Shown here in pieces: positions 17,137 through 27,422 of a stretch of DNA of 64,000 nt. The notes beneath the pieces were generated by a model. It had not been told where the DNA came from, did not search any database, and saw only the letters and a program-made list of their open reading frames with translations. How positions within the stretch are numbered: the first letter of the stretch is position 1; the number at the start of each line of letters is the position of its first letter. Position numbers and translations under genes: made by a program. The DNA lies in assembly GCA_035304385.1 (NCBI GenBank), contig DATGQD010000057.1:1-64000 (forward strand), written 5' to 3'. The DNA is from ZC4RG29 sp035304385 (GTDB taxonomy: Bacteria > Bacteroidota > Bacteroidia > Cytophagales > Cyclobacteriaceae).

Positions 17137-20100
17137 CTACTCGATCACGAGCTTTCGCGTGTAGACGGCCTCTCCCATTCGAATCCGCACGTGGTATAGT
17201 CCGGGCGCCAGACGTCTGGGCAGGTGGAAGCATGTGGGGAGCATGGGATCCTGTATGAGCACAAAAGGATCCTGTCCCATCATATTGGTGACCGACACCT
17301 CGACGGCCTGGTCGGTATTGATGCGCGACAGGTAAAGCCACTGGTTCGTCAACGGGTTCGGGTGAATTTCAACGCTGGGCAAGTCGTCGGCAAATACAGG
17401 TATGAATCGCGAGTATTCGTATTGTCCGTCGTAGTCGACCTGTCGCAGGCGGTAGTAGTTCCAACCGGGTGCGGGGTTATTATGAACGAACTGGTATTCC
17501 TGCGCGACGTTGGTGGAGCCGTTGCCGTCGACCCAACCGATCCTGGTAAAGTTTGCGCCATCGACGCTGTGTTCAACGTCAAATCCTTCGTTGTTAATTT
17601 CCGATGCCGTTTGCCACTTGAGGAACGATTGCCCGTCGGCGAAGTATCCACTGAAGGAATGCCAGGTTACCGGGAGGGGGGTATAGATGTAACTGAAGGA
17701 CACTATGTTTTGATCGAAGTTATCATAGAAATATAAATCCAGGTAGTATGTCCCACCTTGAAGTTCCAGCGGAGAACCGTTAGAGACTTCCCTGACGGGC
17801 CAACCATGGTAGCCATCAGACACCACATCAACCGGTGAAACAAATTCTCCGCCTGATATCGTGAGGCGTACTGCTCCTATCGATGCGAGCGTAAATGTGT
17901 ACTCGCCGGGGGCGAGGTCAATTTGTGTCTTAAACTGTACGCTGAAGGTGTTAGTAACAATGTCGCACCCGTCGATCGGAAAGACACAGTTCTCACCACA
18001 AAAGCTTTGTCCGAATGCATTGTCAGTCATCTCCTGGATGAAGCTTCCGTGGTAGTTCATAACGTAATTGTCCGGCCCATCATAGACGTGTGCTATCCAT
18101 TGCGGCGCCATGCCATATTCACTTCCATCGTGCGGTGGTAACTCGTCATCGTAGACCACTGTGACGACGTTCGAGTAGAGCTCTTCACCCATGTCGTTGG
18201 TATTCCTGAGCCGGTAGTAACGGGTAAACGTGTGGCCTGCAGGCGGAGTATAGGCAGTGCCAGTTGCTCCGGGTATATCGGTCCAGTTCACCTCGTCGCT
18301 GGAAATTTGCCATTGGTAGTCAGGTGGTGTATCGGGATCGGGATCACAAACGAATTCAGGGGCGATGAACTCCCTGAGTTGGTTCGGAGCATCCGTACCG
18401 CAAAGTACCTGGTTGTTCCCTATGCGTGCGGGTGTACCCGGGCCGAGGTATTCAATGTTGAACGTCACCCGGTTTGCGCGACCAAACGCTGACGATTCAT
18501 TACCCGCATCGAGGAAGTTAAAATTAAACTCGTGGGTTCCCCCCAGCAGCACCTCAAATTCCCGCGTTTCATATCCCCCGTGAACCCACCATTCCGAAAA
18601 TATCTGATCGCCGTCGATAAAGAGCTGAGCGCCGTTGTTAAATCCGATAGTGATGCGGTACGTGCCGCATTCAAGCGTCATCTCGTTGAAGTATTTGATG
18701 GCAAACGATTCCGTTTCGAAGTTACAGCCATTGATCGCCTGGATACATTTCGAACCGCAGAAGGTCTGGTCAAAATTGGTATTCTCGATCATGTACCCCA
18801 CGTAGTCGATCGGATCCCGCTCGGGTCCATCCAAAGCGTTGTACACATACCCGATCCATTGATTTTGACCGTAGGTTACTTCGTCGCCCTGGGGCGGGTC
18901 GATCTCAATCGTGATCACATTCGAATTCAGGGTATACCCCTCGATGATCGCCTGACGCCTGTAATAGTGAGTGACGTCAATGGGATCGGTAGGCGTGTAC
19001 GTCGGTCCGTCTCCGTCAGTGTCGATGTCTTTCCACCCGAGACCATCGAGTGAATACTGCCATTGATACGTAATGGGCGCTCCGGCACAAGAAACCGCAT
19101 CCTCTACATTCGTGAGTGGATCAGGAAGTAATCCCGGGTCACAGGAATATTGGTCGCCTGCAATTTCGCCGGCCCATCCCGGGCCGAGAAACACCGAAGA
19201 GAAGGATACGCGGTTGGGCCCTGACGCCTCGAAATACTTTAGCTCTAATTCGGTATCTGGCGACGCCTGGTCAAAGTATATCACCTTGGAGTAGGTTAGA
19301 TATGGGTGTTGTGTCAGTGCACTCAGTCCTGGTTCAGGAATCCCGTCGATGCTCAGCTCTACTCCATCATCACCACCGATCGTAATGAGATATGAGCCGC
19401 ACTCGAAGTCGAGGCGATTCTTGAAAAGGACGGAGAACCCAGTGCCGTTCACGGGGCACCCATCGGTAGGAAACTGACAAAGACCGGCACAGAAGCTTTC
19501 GTCGAAGTTAGTCGGTCGGATGATCTGGCCGCGATAGTCGTTTTCCCAGTCCTCCTGATTGTCGTATACATATCCAATCCACTGATTTTCCCCGAAACTC
19601 ACTTCATCACCATTGGGGGAATACGCCAGCACCTCAAGTTCATTGGAAGGCAACTCAACCGCTCCAAAGATCGCTACTCTCCGATAGGTATACTCGCCCG
19701 GTGCCAGCCCGGAAGGGATATCATAGGTAGCGGCATTGCCAGCCGGCACGGCAGGTACCCAGTCGCCATCTTCCAACACTTCCCATCGATAACTTGTGGG
19801 CGGTCCGGAACAAAATTGCGCTTCAGTAATACTGGTAAACGGCGCCGGATCCAGCGTCGGCATACACAAGTTCTGATTACCGGAGATGATACCACCTGAT
19901 CCGTCCGGACTAACGAGCGTATAATTGAAGCTGACACGATTGGGGCCGCTGACATTAAAATACTCAATGTCGAAATTGGTCAGCCCATCCAGGTAGATGT
20001 TGCGGGTATACTCTGTATAGGTTTCGTTGGTGCCGCTTCCGTCGATTACAAGGTCGCCATTCACATACAGGCGCACGCCTCCACCCTGAGCCCCGATGGT

Positions 20101-21855
20101 CACGTCATAACCGCCGCAGTCGTCAATATCCTGTGTACTCTTCAATCGCGTAGAAAAATCTTCGGTATAGAGGTCGCACCCATTGATCGGCATGTCGCAG
20201 GCCTCGCAGGTAAAGTCGAAATCAAAGGTGGCAGTAGCGATGTCGAAATACCCCAGGTATGTGCCGGTAGCGATGGTCGACCCCTGGTACGCGTATCCAT
20301 ACCAGGCTTCGCTGGCGTATGTGTTCTCGTCGCCCTCAGGTTCCTGAACCTGGACGACTATAATATTAGATTGTACCGTAACAGAACCATCCGTTGCGCT
20401 GCGTCTGTAATAGTATGTTCCGGGCAGTAGCGATCCCTCATCAAATGTGGGTGAATTGCCACCGACGACGATGCCCGGAAAAGTACCGTCATCAGATCGT
20501 CGCCATTCATAGGTTACCGCTCCGCCTCCGCAGAATTCAGCAGGCTCGATGCTGGTAAATGCGATGGGATCATAGGTCGCGCCACATGCCACCTGGTCGG
20601 CGCCGATGACGCCGCCCCCGCCGGTATTACCGGACGCGGTCATATTAAACGACACACTATTTGCGCCGGCGTTGTTGTAGTATTCCAGGATGAACTCATG
20701 CGAACCCGGATCCAGGAACAGGTTTATGGAGTACGTTGCGAGTGACGTAACCGGGGCATAACCGTCGATAACAAGTGTCCCATCCACATACAGTCGGGCG
20801 CCTCCACCTTCTGCACCGATCGTAATATCATATCCATCGCATGTAACGATGTTTCGCTCCATCTTATACCGGATGCTAAAGTTTTCTACCGGCAAATCGC
20901 ATCCGTCGACGACAACGGCGTCAAGATTGTTATTGAAATTGACGGCCTCGGTGAAGGATCCCAGGTAGCCGGACGAGAAGTTATCCGCACCTTCGTACGC
21001 GTATGCATTCCATTCATCGGTTCCGAAGGCGGTCTCATCACCCTGCGGAATGTCTATAACAACGGAAATCTCGTTCGAATAAATAAGCTCCGACGCTGAT
21101 GAAGTGGCCCTTCTACGATACAGGTAGGAGCCGGCGGCAAGTCCAGCGGGCGGATCGTAAGTCACCATCGTGGCGCCGGGAATCTGATTATAGCCATTGC
21201 CATCGATGTTCACTTCCCATTGATAGCCGGCCGGCAATTCCGAACAAAACCTTGCCACGCTCTGGCTGGTGAGAGGTGCGGGGTCGGCAGGGTTGGCACA
21301 AATAGTCTGATCGCCGGAAACGACGCCGCCAAAATTACCGGCCGTGAAAACGTAGTCGAAGCTCACACGCTGGGGGCCGGTCTCATGAAAATAGTCGAGC
21401 ACAAGGTCGTAGGTCCCACCGGAGAGGTGAACGGTAACGGGGGTGACCTTGTACCCTGTTCCGGAGGGTATGTTTACGAGGAAGGTGGTTCCACCGTCGA
21501 TGCTAAACCTTACGCCGTAATCTGAACCTATGTTAAAAGTGTACAAACCGCATGGGAAGTCCTGCCGGTTCTTAAAACGTACGGAGAATGCTTCCGGGGT
21601 GAGGGGACATGAGGCAGGCGGATCGGTCGTTAAGGTGCCAAATTGCTCGTCGAACACTGTGGTGGTTTGATCCTTGAGGCCGATAAAGGCCAACGGGTCA
21701 AAGGTGTTTACCCCATTGTAAACGTATCCCTTCCAGGAGTCGGTGCCGTACAAAGCCTGGTTGACCGACATGTCGGGGCACTGCGCCCCGGACTTAAATC
21801 CAACGCCAAGTAGAATCCAAAACAGCGCAAAGAAACGAATCGGGGCCGGTCGCAT
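17137..21855 (-). CDS. Modular PA14/Ig-like secreted protein with T9SS type A sorting domain
   Basis: A 1572-residue exported protein. Residues 1-25 are a signal peptide ending FKSGAQ. Then follow six repeats of about 240 residues: each opens with GDE-x-x-(F/Y)G-x-x-x-W-x-(G/A)Y-x-Y, has a cysteine-paired PA14-like jelly-roll (GCD or GCN, then Y-x-(I/V)TIG, then RVSF), and in the first five is followed by an Ig-like segment (YQW or YEW ... YYRR). After the sixth PA14-like unit comes a fibronectin-like segment (LKWQTASEINNEGFDVEHS) at about 1405-1490 and a type A T9SS sorting domain (VEIHPNPLTNQW ... LAPGLYHVRI) to the end. The family pattern suggests carbohydrate or surface binding. I start at the ATG at 21855, one codon after a GTG. 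Confidence 0.88.
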   Translation of the reverse strand: MRPAPIRFFALFWILLGVGFKSGAQCPDMSVNQALYGTDSWKGYVYNGVNTFDPLAFIGLKDQTTTVFDEQFGTLTTDPPASCPLTPEAFSVRFKNRQDFPCGLYTFNIGSDYGVRFSIDGGTTFLVNIPSGTGYKVTPVTVHLSGGTYDLVLDYFHETGPQRVSFDYVFTAGNFGGVVSGDQTICANPADPAPLTSQSVARFCSELPAGYQWEVNIDGNGYNQIPGATMVTYDPPAGLAAGSYLYRRRATSSASELIYSNEISVVIDIPQGDETAFGTDEWNAYAYEGADNFSSGYLGSFTEAVNFNNNLDAVVVDGCDLPVENFSIRYKMERNIVTCDGYDITIGAEGGGARLYVDGTLVIDGYAPVTSLATYSINLFLDPGSHEFILEYYNNAGANSVSFNMTASGNTGGGGVIGADQVACGATYDPIAFTSIEPAEFCGGGAVTYEWRRSDDGTFPGIVVGGNSPTFDEGSLLPGTYYYRRSATDGSVTVQSNIIVVQVQEPEGDENTYASEAWYGYAYQGSTIATGTYLGYFDIATATFDFDFTCEACDMPINGCDLYTEDFSTRLKSTQDIDDCGGYDVTIGAQGGGVRLYVNGDLVIDGSGTNETYTEYTRNIYLDGLTNFDIEYFNVSGPNRVSFNYTLVSPDGSGGIISGNQNLCMPTLDPAPFTSITEAQFCSGPPTSYRWEVLEDGDWVPAVPAGNAATYDIPSGLAPGEYTYRRVAIFGAVELPSNELEVLAYSPNGDEVSFGENQWIGYVYDNQEDWENDYRGQIIRPTNFDESFCAGLCQFPTDGCPVNGTGFSVLFKNRLDFECGSYLITIGGDDGVELSIDGIPEPGLSALTQHPYLTYSKVIYFDQASPDTELELKYFEASGPNRVSFSSVFLGPGWAGEIAGDQYSCDPGLLPDPLTNVEDAVSCAGAPITYQWQYSLDGLGWKDIDTDGDGPTYTPTDPIDVTHYYRRQAIIEGYTLNSNVITIEIDPPQGDEVTYGQNQWIGYVYNALDGPERDPIDYVGYMIENTNFDQTFCGSKCIQAINGCNFETESFAIKYFNEMTLECGTYRITIGFNNGAQLFIDGDQIFSEWWVHGGYETREFEVLLGGTHEFNFNFLDAGNESSAFGRANRVTFNIEYLGPGTPARIGNNQVLCGTDAPNQLREFIAPEFVCDPDPDTPPDYQWQISSDEVNWTDIPGATGTAYTPPAGHTFTRYYRLRNTNDMGEELYSNVVTVVYDDELPPHDGSEYGMAPQWIAHVYDGPDNYVMNYHGSFIQEMTDNAFGQSFCGENCVFPIDGCDIVTNTFSVQFKTQIDLAPGEYTFTLASIGAVRLTISGGEFVSPVDVVSDGYHGWPVREVSNGSPLELQGGTYYLDLYFYDNFDQNIVSFSYIYTPLPVTWHSFSGYFADGQSFLKWQTASEINNEGFDVEHSVDGANFTRIGWVDGNGSTNVAQEYQFVHNNPAPGWNYYRLRQVDYDGQYEYSRFIPVFADDLPSVEIHPNPLTNQWLYLSRINTDQAVEVSVTNMMGQDPFVLIQDPMLPTCFHLPRRLAPGLYHVRIRMGEAVYTRKLVIE

Positions 21856-22234
21856 CACTTCTCTCAGATAAAACGTGCAAATATATCAGGATAACGTCCA
21901 GGGAAAACCGCCCCGGTCTGGGGGCGATGCCCATTCTCCTGGCAATAGCCTGAAAAATACTAATTGTTGAGCCGCGGTGTACCCCGTAAATACCCTGAAC
22001 GATGTCCGAGGTAAGCCCTGAAGACGTAATATTTTTACCTTTCTGTTAAAAAATTGCATCCTGATCGGCCATTGCGAGCCAAAAAGGGCCATCGGGAAAC
22101 ATCTCTACATGTAATAATCTCTCTGAATACGCCGCTTGTGGTCGTGCACAGTGGAGCAACTTCTCCGCAGCCACACCCCGGGAGGCTTCAAAACCCCTTC
22201 ATTTTGCCTATTTTCGTCCCTTTATGCTTCGACC
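21856..22234. other. Divergent promoter region, no gene
   Basis: A 379-bp gap between the divergent T9SS protein and M28 peptidase genes. I see no coding frame. It carries a -7 box for the minus gene close to its left edge and a GC-rich repeat near 21912 (GCCCC/GGGGC), with no clear consensus promoter for the plus gene. Confidence 0.5.
21878..21885 (-). promoter_or_regulatory. -7 element for the PA14/Ig T9SS protein gene
   Basis: TATATTTG on the minus strand matches TAnnTTTG and ends 22 bp before the ATG at 21855. No TTG sits at the -33 distance. Confidence 0.5.
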
Positions 22235-23875
22235 ATGATGTATCGCGCAATTCTATTAATATCTGTCCCGGCTGCTATCCTGATCTCCTGTACCGTAAAG
22301 GACCGGCAGGAAGCCCCCACCCTCTCCGCCGAACGCCTCGAACGGCGCATAATCGAACTTTCGGCCGATGAGTTTATGGGACGCAAGCCCTTTACCGAAG
22401 GCGAAAAACGGACACTGGACTACCTGCAAAAAGAATATGCCGCCGCGGGCCTGGAACCCGCCAACGGTGACAGCTACCTCCAGGAGGTCCCCATGGTGGA
22501 AATCACCACCAACGCCGAACCCGTCATGCGCCTAACCGCAGGTAACAAGACCCTGGAACTCAAGGGGTACGACGAGTATGTGGCCTGGAGCCGTGTCCCC
22601 TCGGGAACAGCCCTGGAAAACACTGAATTCGTCTTCGCGGGCTATGGCATAGTCGCGCCGGAATATAACTGGAACGACTACGAGGGCCTGGACGTGAAGG
22701 ATAAGGTTGTACTGGTCATGGTAAACGACCCGGGCTTCGGAACGAACGACTCCACCTTTTTCAAAGGAAGCGCCATGACCTACTATGGCCGCTGGACTTA
22801 CAAATTTGAGGAAGCTGCCCGGCAAGGCGCCAAAGGATGTCTCGTGATACACGAAGACGCAGCCGCCAGCTATCCGTTCGGTGTCCTGCAAACCAGCTGG
22901 AATACCGCCAAGCTGTATCTCGAATCCGAGCAGGTCACCTGCCCCGTGGAAGGTTGGCTTTCTTTCCCCGCAACCCGGAAGCTCTTTGAAGCTGCGGGAC
23001 TTAACCTCGCAGAAGAACTTTCCGCAGCTAAAAAGCCCGGATATAAGGGCCGTCCGCTGGGGATTCGTGCCACCACCGCGCTCCCCGCAGTGTCGCAGAA
23101 GAACAATTCTTACAACGTCATCGGAAAGATTACGGGCACGACCCGCCCTGAGGAAGTCATCATTTACACGGCGCACTGGGATCACCTCGGCATAGGTATG
23201 CCTGACGCTTCCGGCGACTCTATATATAATGGCGCCCTCGACAACGCCAGCGGCACGGCGGGAATCCTGGAGATCGCCGAGGCGTTTCGTGCACTGGAGA
23301 CAAAACCGGAACGCACCGTCGTCTTTCTGGCCGTAACAGCTGAGGAGGAAGGACTTCTGGGCTCGGCGTATTACGTGAACAATCCCATCTTCCCGCATGA
23401 AAATACCGTTGCCAACATCAACATAGACGTGTTGGGCTCGTTTGGTCCGATGAAGAACGTTGTCATCGTTGGCTATGGTCAGTCCGATCTTGAGGACTAC
23501 GTGAAAGAAATTTGTCGCGAAACAGGGCGCTATGTATCGCCGGACCCGCACCCCGAAGCTGGATTCTATTTTCGATCCGATCATTTCAACTTTGCCAAAG
23601 CCGGAATTCCCGCACTTTATGTGGACGCAGGTAACGACCACGTAACCGGTGGCGTCGAGTATGGAGAGAAAATGGCGGCCGACTACACAGCAAACCGTTA
23701 TCATCAACCTGCCGACGAATACGATGCGACCACGTGGCATCTCGATGGCGCATTGGAAGACCTTCAATTGCTGTTCGAAGTAGGGCGACGCCTGGCCTCT
23801 GAATCTTCATGGCCACAATGGAAGGAAGGATCAGAATTTAAAGCTGTACGGGAAGCTTCCCGCACGAACCCGTAG
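22235..23875 (+). CDS. M28 family zinc aminopeptidase lipoprotein with PA domain
   Basis: A 546-residue exported peptidase. MMYRAILLISVPAAILISC is a lipoprotein signal with lipobox ILISC, so the mature protein should be anchored in the envelope. Residues of about 105-230 form a protease-associated (PA) domain (FAGYGIVAPEYNWNDYEGLDVKDK). The catalytic domain shows the M28 zinc sites: HWDHLG, GALDNASG, AEEEGLLGS, NINIDVLG and RSDHFNFAKAGIPALYVDAG. It should cleave N-terminal residues from peptides outside the cytosol. The frame continues upstream to 22136, but the signal peptide sets the start at 22235 (or 22238). IcmF follows 69 bp later in the same direction, apparently with its own promoter. 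Confidence 0.92.
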   Translation: MMYRAILLISVPAAILISCTVKDRQEAPTLSAERLERRIIELSADEFMGRKPFTEGEKRTLDYLQKEYAAAGLEPANGDSYLQEVPMVEITTNAEPVMRLTAGNKTLELKGYDEYVAWSRVPSGTALENTEFVFAGYGIVAPEYNWNDYEGLDVKDKVVLVMVNDPGFGTNDSTFFKGSAMTYYGRWTYKFEEAARQGAKGCLVIHEDAAASYPFGVLQTSWNTAKLYLESEQVTCPVEGWLSFPATRKLFEAAGLNLAEELSAAKKPGYKGRPLGIRATTALPAVSQKNNSYNVIGKITGTTRPEEVIIYTAHWDHLGIGMPDASGDSIYNGALDNASGTAGILEIAEAFRALETKPERTVVFLAVTAEEEGLLGSAYYVNNPIFPHENTVANINIDVLGSFGPMKNVVIVGYGQSDLEDYVKEICRETGRYVSPDPHPEAGFYFRSDHFNFAKAGIPALYVDAGNDHVTGGVEYGEKMAADYTANRYHQPADEYDATTWHLDGALEDLQLLFEVGRRLASESSWPQWKEGSEFKAVREASRTNP

Positions 23876-23912
23876 CGGGGTCCATTCGTTTTCCCTCCTC
23901 CCTTCAATTCCG

Positions 23913-23920
23913 TACTTTTG
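23913..23920 (+). promoter_or_regulatory. -7 element of the icmF promoter
   Basis: TACTTTTG matches TAnnTTTG and ends 24 bp before the icmF ATG; a TTC rather than TTG is at about the -33 distance (23891). Confidence 0.5.
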
Positions 23921-23944
23921 AAGGATATATAACGATACCTGTTC

Positions 23945-26900
23945 ATGAGTTCGGAAATCTTGCGTGCGGCTAAAAAGGAAACACCTTCATCACGCCTTGC
24001 GGGCCACACAGCTCCTGACCCGTACAAGCCCAGCCATAAGGTGCGCATAGTAACTGCGGCAAGCCTTTTCGACGGGCATGATGCGGCTATAAACATCATG
24101 CGCAGGATTCTGCAAGCGACCGGGTGTGAAGTCATTCATCTCGGCCACGACCGCAGCGTGGGCGAAGTGGTCAACACCGCCATTCAGGAAGACGTTCAGG
24201 CTATCGCCATCACGAGCTACCAGGGAGGCCACAACGAATACTTCCGGTACATGTATGACCTGTTGGCGGAAAAGGGCGCAGGACATATCAAGATTTTCGG
24301 CGGCGGCGGCGGCGTGATCCTGCCGGAAGAGATCAGCGCGCTGATGGAATACGGAATCGCCCGCATCTATTCACCGGATGACGGACGCGCTATGGGACTC
24401 CAGGGAATGATTAACGACCTGGTTCAACAAAGCGACTGGCCGACGGGAAAGGACATTCCGGATAATGTTCTCGAACAACTCACGCCCACCAATCCCCTTG
24501 CCATCGCGCAACTGATATCCGCAGCTGAAAACTTTCACGACAATCACCCTGCTGTCTTTGAAGAGGTCGGTCGTCGTGCCGCGATATCGACAACGCCCGT
24601 CCTGGGAATAACCGGTACCGGCGGCGCGGGAAAATCGTCCATCGTAGACGAGTTAGTGCGTCGGTTCCTTCACGACTTCAGCGAAAAGACTGTGGGTATT
24701 ATATCGGTCGATCCTTCCAAGCGTAAGACCGGCGGCGCGTTGCTTGGCGATCGGATCCGGATGAATTCCATCAACGATCCGAGGGTATACATGCGTTCAC
24801 TCGCAACACGACAAAGCAATCTGTCGGTATCGCCCCACGTAGAAGAATCGTTGCATGTTCTGAAAGCAGCAGGCTTTGACCTGATTATCCTGGAGACTTC
24901 AGGCATCGGGCAGGGCGATACAGAAATTCTCAACTACAGCGATGTATCGCTTTATGTAATGACCCCCGAGTATGGCGCCGCAACCCAGCTCGAAAAGATC
25001 GACATGCTCGACTACGCGGATATCGTCGTCCTCAACAAGTTCGACAAGCGGGGCGCACAAGACGCTTTACGCGATGTGAAGAAGCAATACCAGCGCGGTC
25101 ACCAGCGGTGGCAGGAAAGTCCGGATAATATGCCGGTTTTCGGAACCATCGCGTCCCAGTTCAACGACCCGGGAACAAACCGCCTGTACAGCGCGGTACT
25201 ATCGACCATTAGCGAGAAAACAAAAGCTGATTTTGCCTCATCATATACACCGGACGAAGAGCAATCTGAAAAAGTATTTATCATACCCCCGGGTCGCACC
25301 CGTTACCTGAGCGAAATTTCAGAAGACAGCCGGCGGTATGATGCCTGGGTAAAGGAACAGGCGGCAATCGCTCAACAGATTCAGTCGGTAAAACAAACAC
25401 TTGAGCATGTTAAGAGCAAAGGCGACCAGGAGCTTGCCACACGTCTCGATCCCATTTTGAACGACCTGAAGAGTCGTCTTGCAAACGGTCTGCTCGAAAC
25501 GCTGGAGCGCTGGCCTGAGAAGGCCGAGCGTTATCGCCAGCCCGTCTTCAAGTACGTCGTGCGCGGCAAGGAACTCAGCATACAGACGCATACCACCTCC
25601 CTCTCTCAGACCCGCATACCGAAGATCGCAGTGCCGCGATATGAAGGTTGGAGCGACCTGCTCAAATGGTTGTTGCGGGAGAACGTTCCCGGTGAATTTC
25701 CTTATACGGCGGGGATCTATCCCTTCAAACGCGAGACGGAAGACCCCACCCGTATGTTTGCGGGCGAGGGTGGTCCCGAGCGAACAAACCGACGGTTTCA
25801 TTATCTGAGCAAAGATATGCCGGCCCGCCGTTTGTCGACTGCATTCGATTCTGTTACCCTGTATGGCCACGACCCGGACTACAGGCCCGACATATACGGT
25901 AAGATCGGCAATTCAGGCGTGTCCGTTTGCTGTCTTGACGATGCCAAACGTCTGTACAGCGGATTCAACCTGGCTGATCCGGCCACATCGGTATCCATGA
26001 CCATCAATGGTCCTGCCCCGATGTTGTTGGGCTTCTTCTTCAATGCAGCGATCGACCAGCAATGTGAATTGCACATACGTCAATCGGGCAACGAGACGAC
26101 AGTGCGCAAGAAAATCGAAGCGGCATACCGTGCTAAAGATCTCGAACCTCCGGTTTATCGCGGAAATCTTCCGGAAGGTAACGATGGCTTAGGGCTTCTG
26201 TTACTGGGTGTTACCGGCGATGAGGTGCTGGAGCGCGATGTATACGAAAAAATAAAAGCAGATACTTTATCGAAGGTTCGTGGCACCGTTCAGGCGGACA
26301 TCCTGAAAGAAGATCAGGCGCAAAATACCTGTATATTCTCGACCGAGTTTGCGCTCCGCCTCATGGGCGATGTGCAGCAATACTTTATCGACCGGAACGT
26401 GCGGAATTTCTATTCGGTATCCATCTCCGGTTATCACATTGCCGAAGCAGGTGCAAATCCAATCACACAGCTGGCCTTCACGCTCGCGAACGGCTTCACC
26501 TATGTGGAATATTTTCTGAGCCGGGGCATGCACATCGATTCCTTTGCCCCCAACCTCTCTTTCTTTTTCAGCAACGGCATCGATCCGGAGTACGCCGTTA
26601 TCGGGCGTGTAGCAAGGCGAATTTGGGCTAAGGCGATTCGCGAAAAGTATCACGGCAATGCCCGGTCGCAAATGCTGAAATACCACATTCAAACTTCGGG
26701 ACGCTCACTGCACGCGCAGGAAATCGACTTCAACGACATCCGTACCACGTTGCAGGCACTGTATGCCATTTACGACAACTGCAACTCCCTCCACACGAAC
26801 GCATACGATGAAGCCATCACCACGCCTACTGAAGAATCGGTGAGGCGGGCCATGGCCATACAGCTTATCATCAATCGCGAACTGGGTTTGGCAAAGAACG

Positions 26901-27379
26901 AGAATCCATTACAAGGCTCGTTTATTATCGAGGAGTTAACCGATCTTGTCGAAGAAGCCGTTCTCAGTGAATTCGACCGCATTACCGAGCGCGGCGGCGT
27001 ACTCGGCGCCATGGAGACCATGTACCAGCGGGGAAAGATACAGGAAGAGAGTCTCTACTACGAAAACCTGAAACATACGGGAGAATACCCTATAATCGGC
27101 GTGAACACGTTCCTCAGTTCACGCGGTTCGCCAACGTTGATCCCCGGCGAAGTGATCCGCGCGACGGTAGAAGAAAAGGAAGCGCAGATCGCGGGGTTGC
27201 GTGACCTTCACCGCTTCCACGAGGAGCGATCTCCTGGCCTCCTTCAAGACATCCGCAGCGCTGCGATACAGAATAAGAACGTTTTCGAAGTATTGATGGA
27301 GGCAACCAAACGGTGTTCGCTGGGTCAGATCACGAACACGTTGTTTGCCGTAGGCGGCCAATACCGCAGAAATATGTAA
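23945..27379 (+). CDS. icmF: Fused isobutyryl-CoA mutase / methylmalonyl-CoA mutase family protein
   Basis: A 1144-residue three-part enzyme needing adenosylcobalamin. Residues about 35-165 are the B12-binding domain (SLFDGHDAAINI, supplying the cobalt-binding His, and SYQGGHNEYF, GGGGGVI). Residues about 215-430 are a MeaB-type G-protein chaperone with P-loop GTGGAGKSS and base-recognition NKFD. From about 560 on is the TIM-barrel mutase (FPYTAGIYPFKRE, SVSISGYHIAEAG, LQTSGRSLHA-type stretch). The domain order B12-GTPase-mutase and the Phe in PFKRE are those of IcmF, which interconverts isobutyryl- and n-butyryl-CoA (some act on isovaleryl-CoA), rather than methylmalonyl-CoA mutase. Role in branched-chain acyl-CoA metabolism is inferred. 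Confidence 0.93.
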   Translation: MSSEILRAAKKETPSSRLAGHTAPDPYKPSHKVRIVTAASLFDGHDAAINIMRRILQATGCEVIHLGHDRSVGEVVNTAIQEDVQAIAITSYQGGHNEYFRYMYDLLAEKGAGHIKIFGGGGGVILPEEISALMEYGIARIYSPDDGRAMGLQGMINDLVQQSDWPTGKDIPDNVLEQLTPTNPLAIAQLISAAENFHDNHPAVFEEVGRRAAISTTPVLGITGTGGAGKSSIVDELVRRFLHDFSEKTVGIISVDPSKRKTGGALLGDRIRMNSINDPRVYMRSLATRQSNLSVSPHVEESLHVLKAAGFDLIILETSGIGQGDTEILNYSDVSLYVMTPEYGAATQLEKIDMLDYADIVVLNKFDKRGAQDALRDVKKQYQRGHQRWQESPDNMPVFGTIASQFNDPGTNRLYSAVLSTISEKTKADFASSYTPDEEQSEKVFIIPPGRTRYLSEISEDSRRYDAWVKEQAAIAQQIQSVKQTLEHVKSKGDQELATRLDPILNDLKSRLANGLLETLERWPEKAERYRQPVFKYVVRGKELSIQTHTTSLSQTRIPKIAVPRYEGWSDLLKWLLRENVPGEFPYTAGIYPFKRETEDPTRMFAGEGGPERTNRRFHYLSKDMPARRLSTAFDSVTLYGHDPDYRPDIYGKIGNSGVSVCCLDDAKRLYSGFNLADPATSVSMTINGPAPMLLGFFFNAAIDQQCELHIRQSGNETTVRKKIEAAYRAKDLEPPVYRGNLPEGNDGLGLLLLGVTGDEVLERDVYEKIKADTLSKVRGTVQADILKEDQAQNTCIFSTEFALRLMGDVQQYFIDRNVRNFYSVSISGYHIAEAGANPITQLAFTLANGFTYVEYFLSRGMHIDSFAPNLSFFFSNGIDPEYAVIGRVARRIWAKAIREKYHGNARSQMLKYHIQTSGRSLHAQEIDFNDIRTTLQALYAIYDNCNSLHTNAYDEAITTPTEESVRRAMAIQLIINRELGLAKNENPLQGSFIIEELTDLVEEAVLSEFDRITERGGVLGAMETMYQRGKIQEESLYYENLKHTGEYPIIGVNTFLSSRGSPTLIPGEVIRATVEEKEAQIAGLRDLHRFHEERSPGLLQDIRSAAIQNKNVFEVLMEATKRCSLGQITNTLFAVGGQYRRNM

Positions 27380-27390
27380 GAGGGCTATTC

Positions 27391-27422
27391 AACCCTTCAA
27401 CTCTTCAACTCTTCAACTCTTT
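27391..27422. repeat. Four-unit 8-bp tandem repeat
   Basis: AACCCTTC, AACTCTTC, AACTCTTC and AACTCTTT follow head to tail in the gap between icmF and the convergent stress-protein gene; the repeat overlaps the latter's stop codon. Confidence 0.8.
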
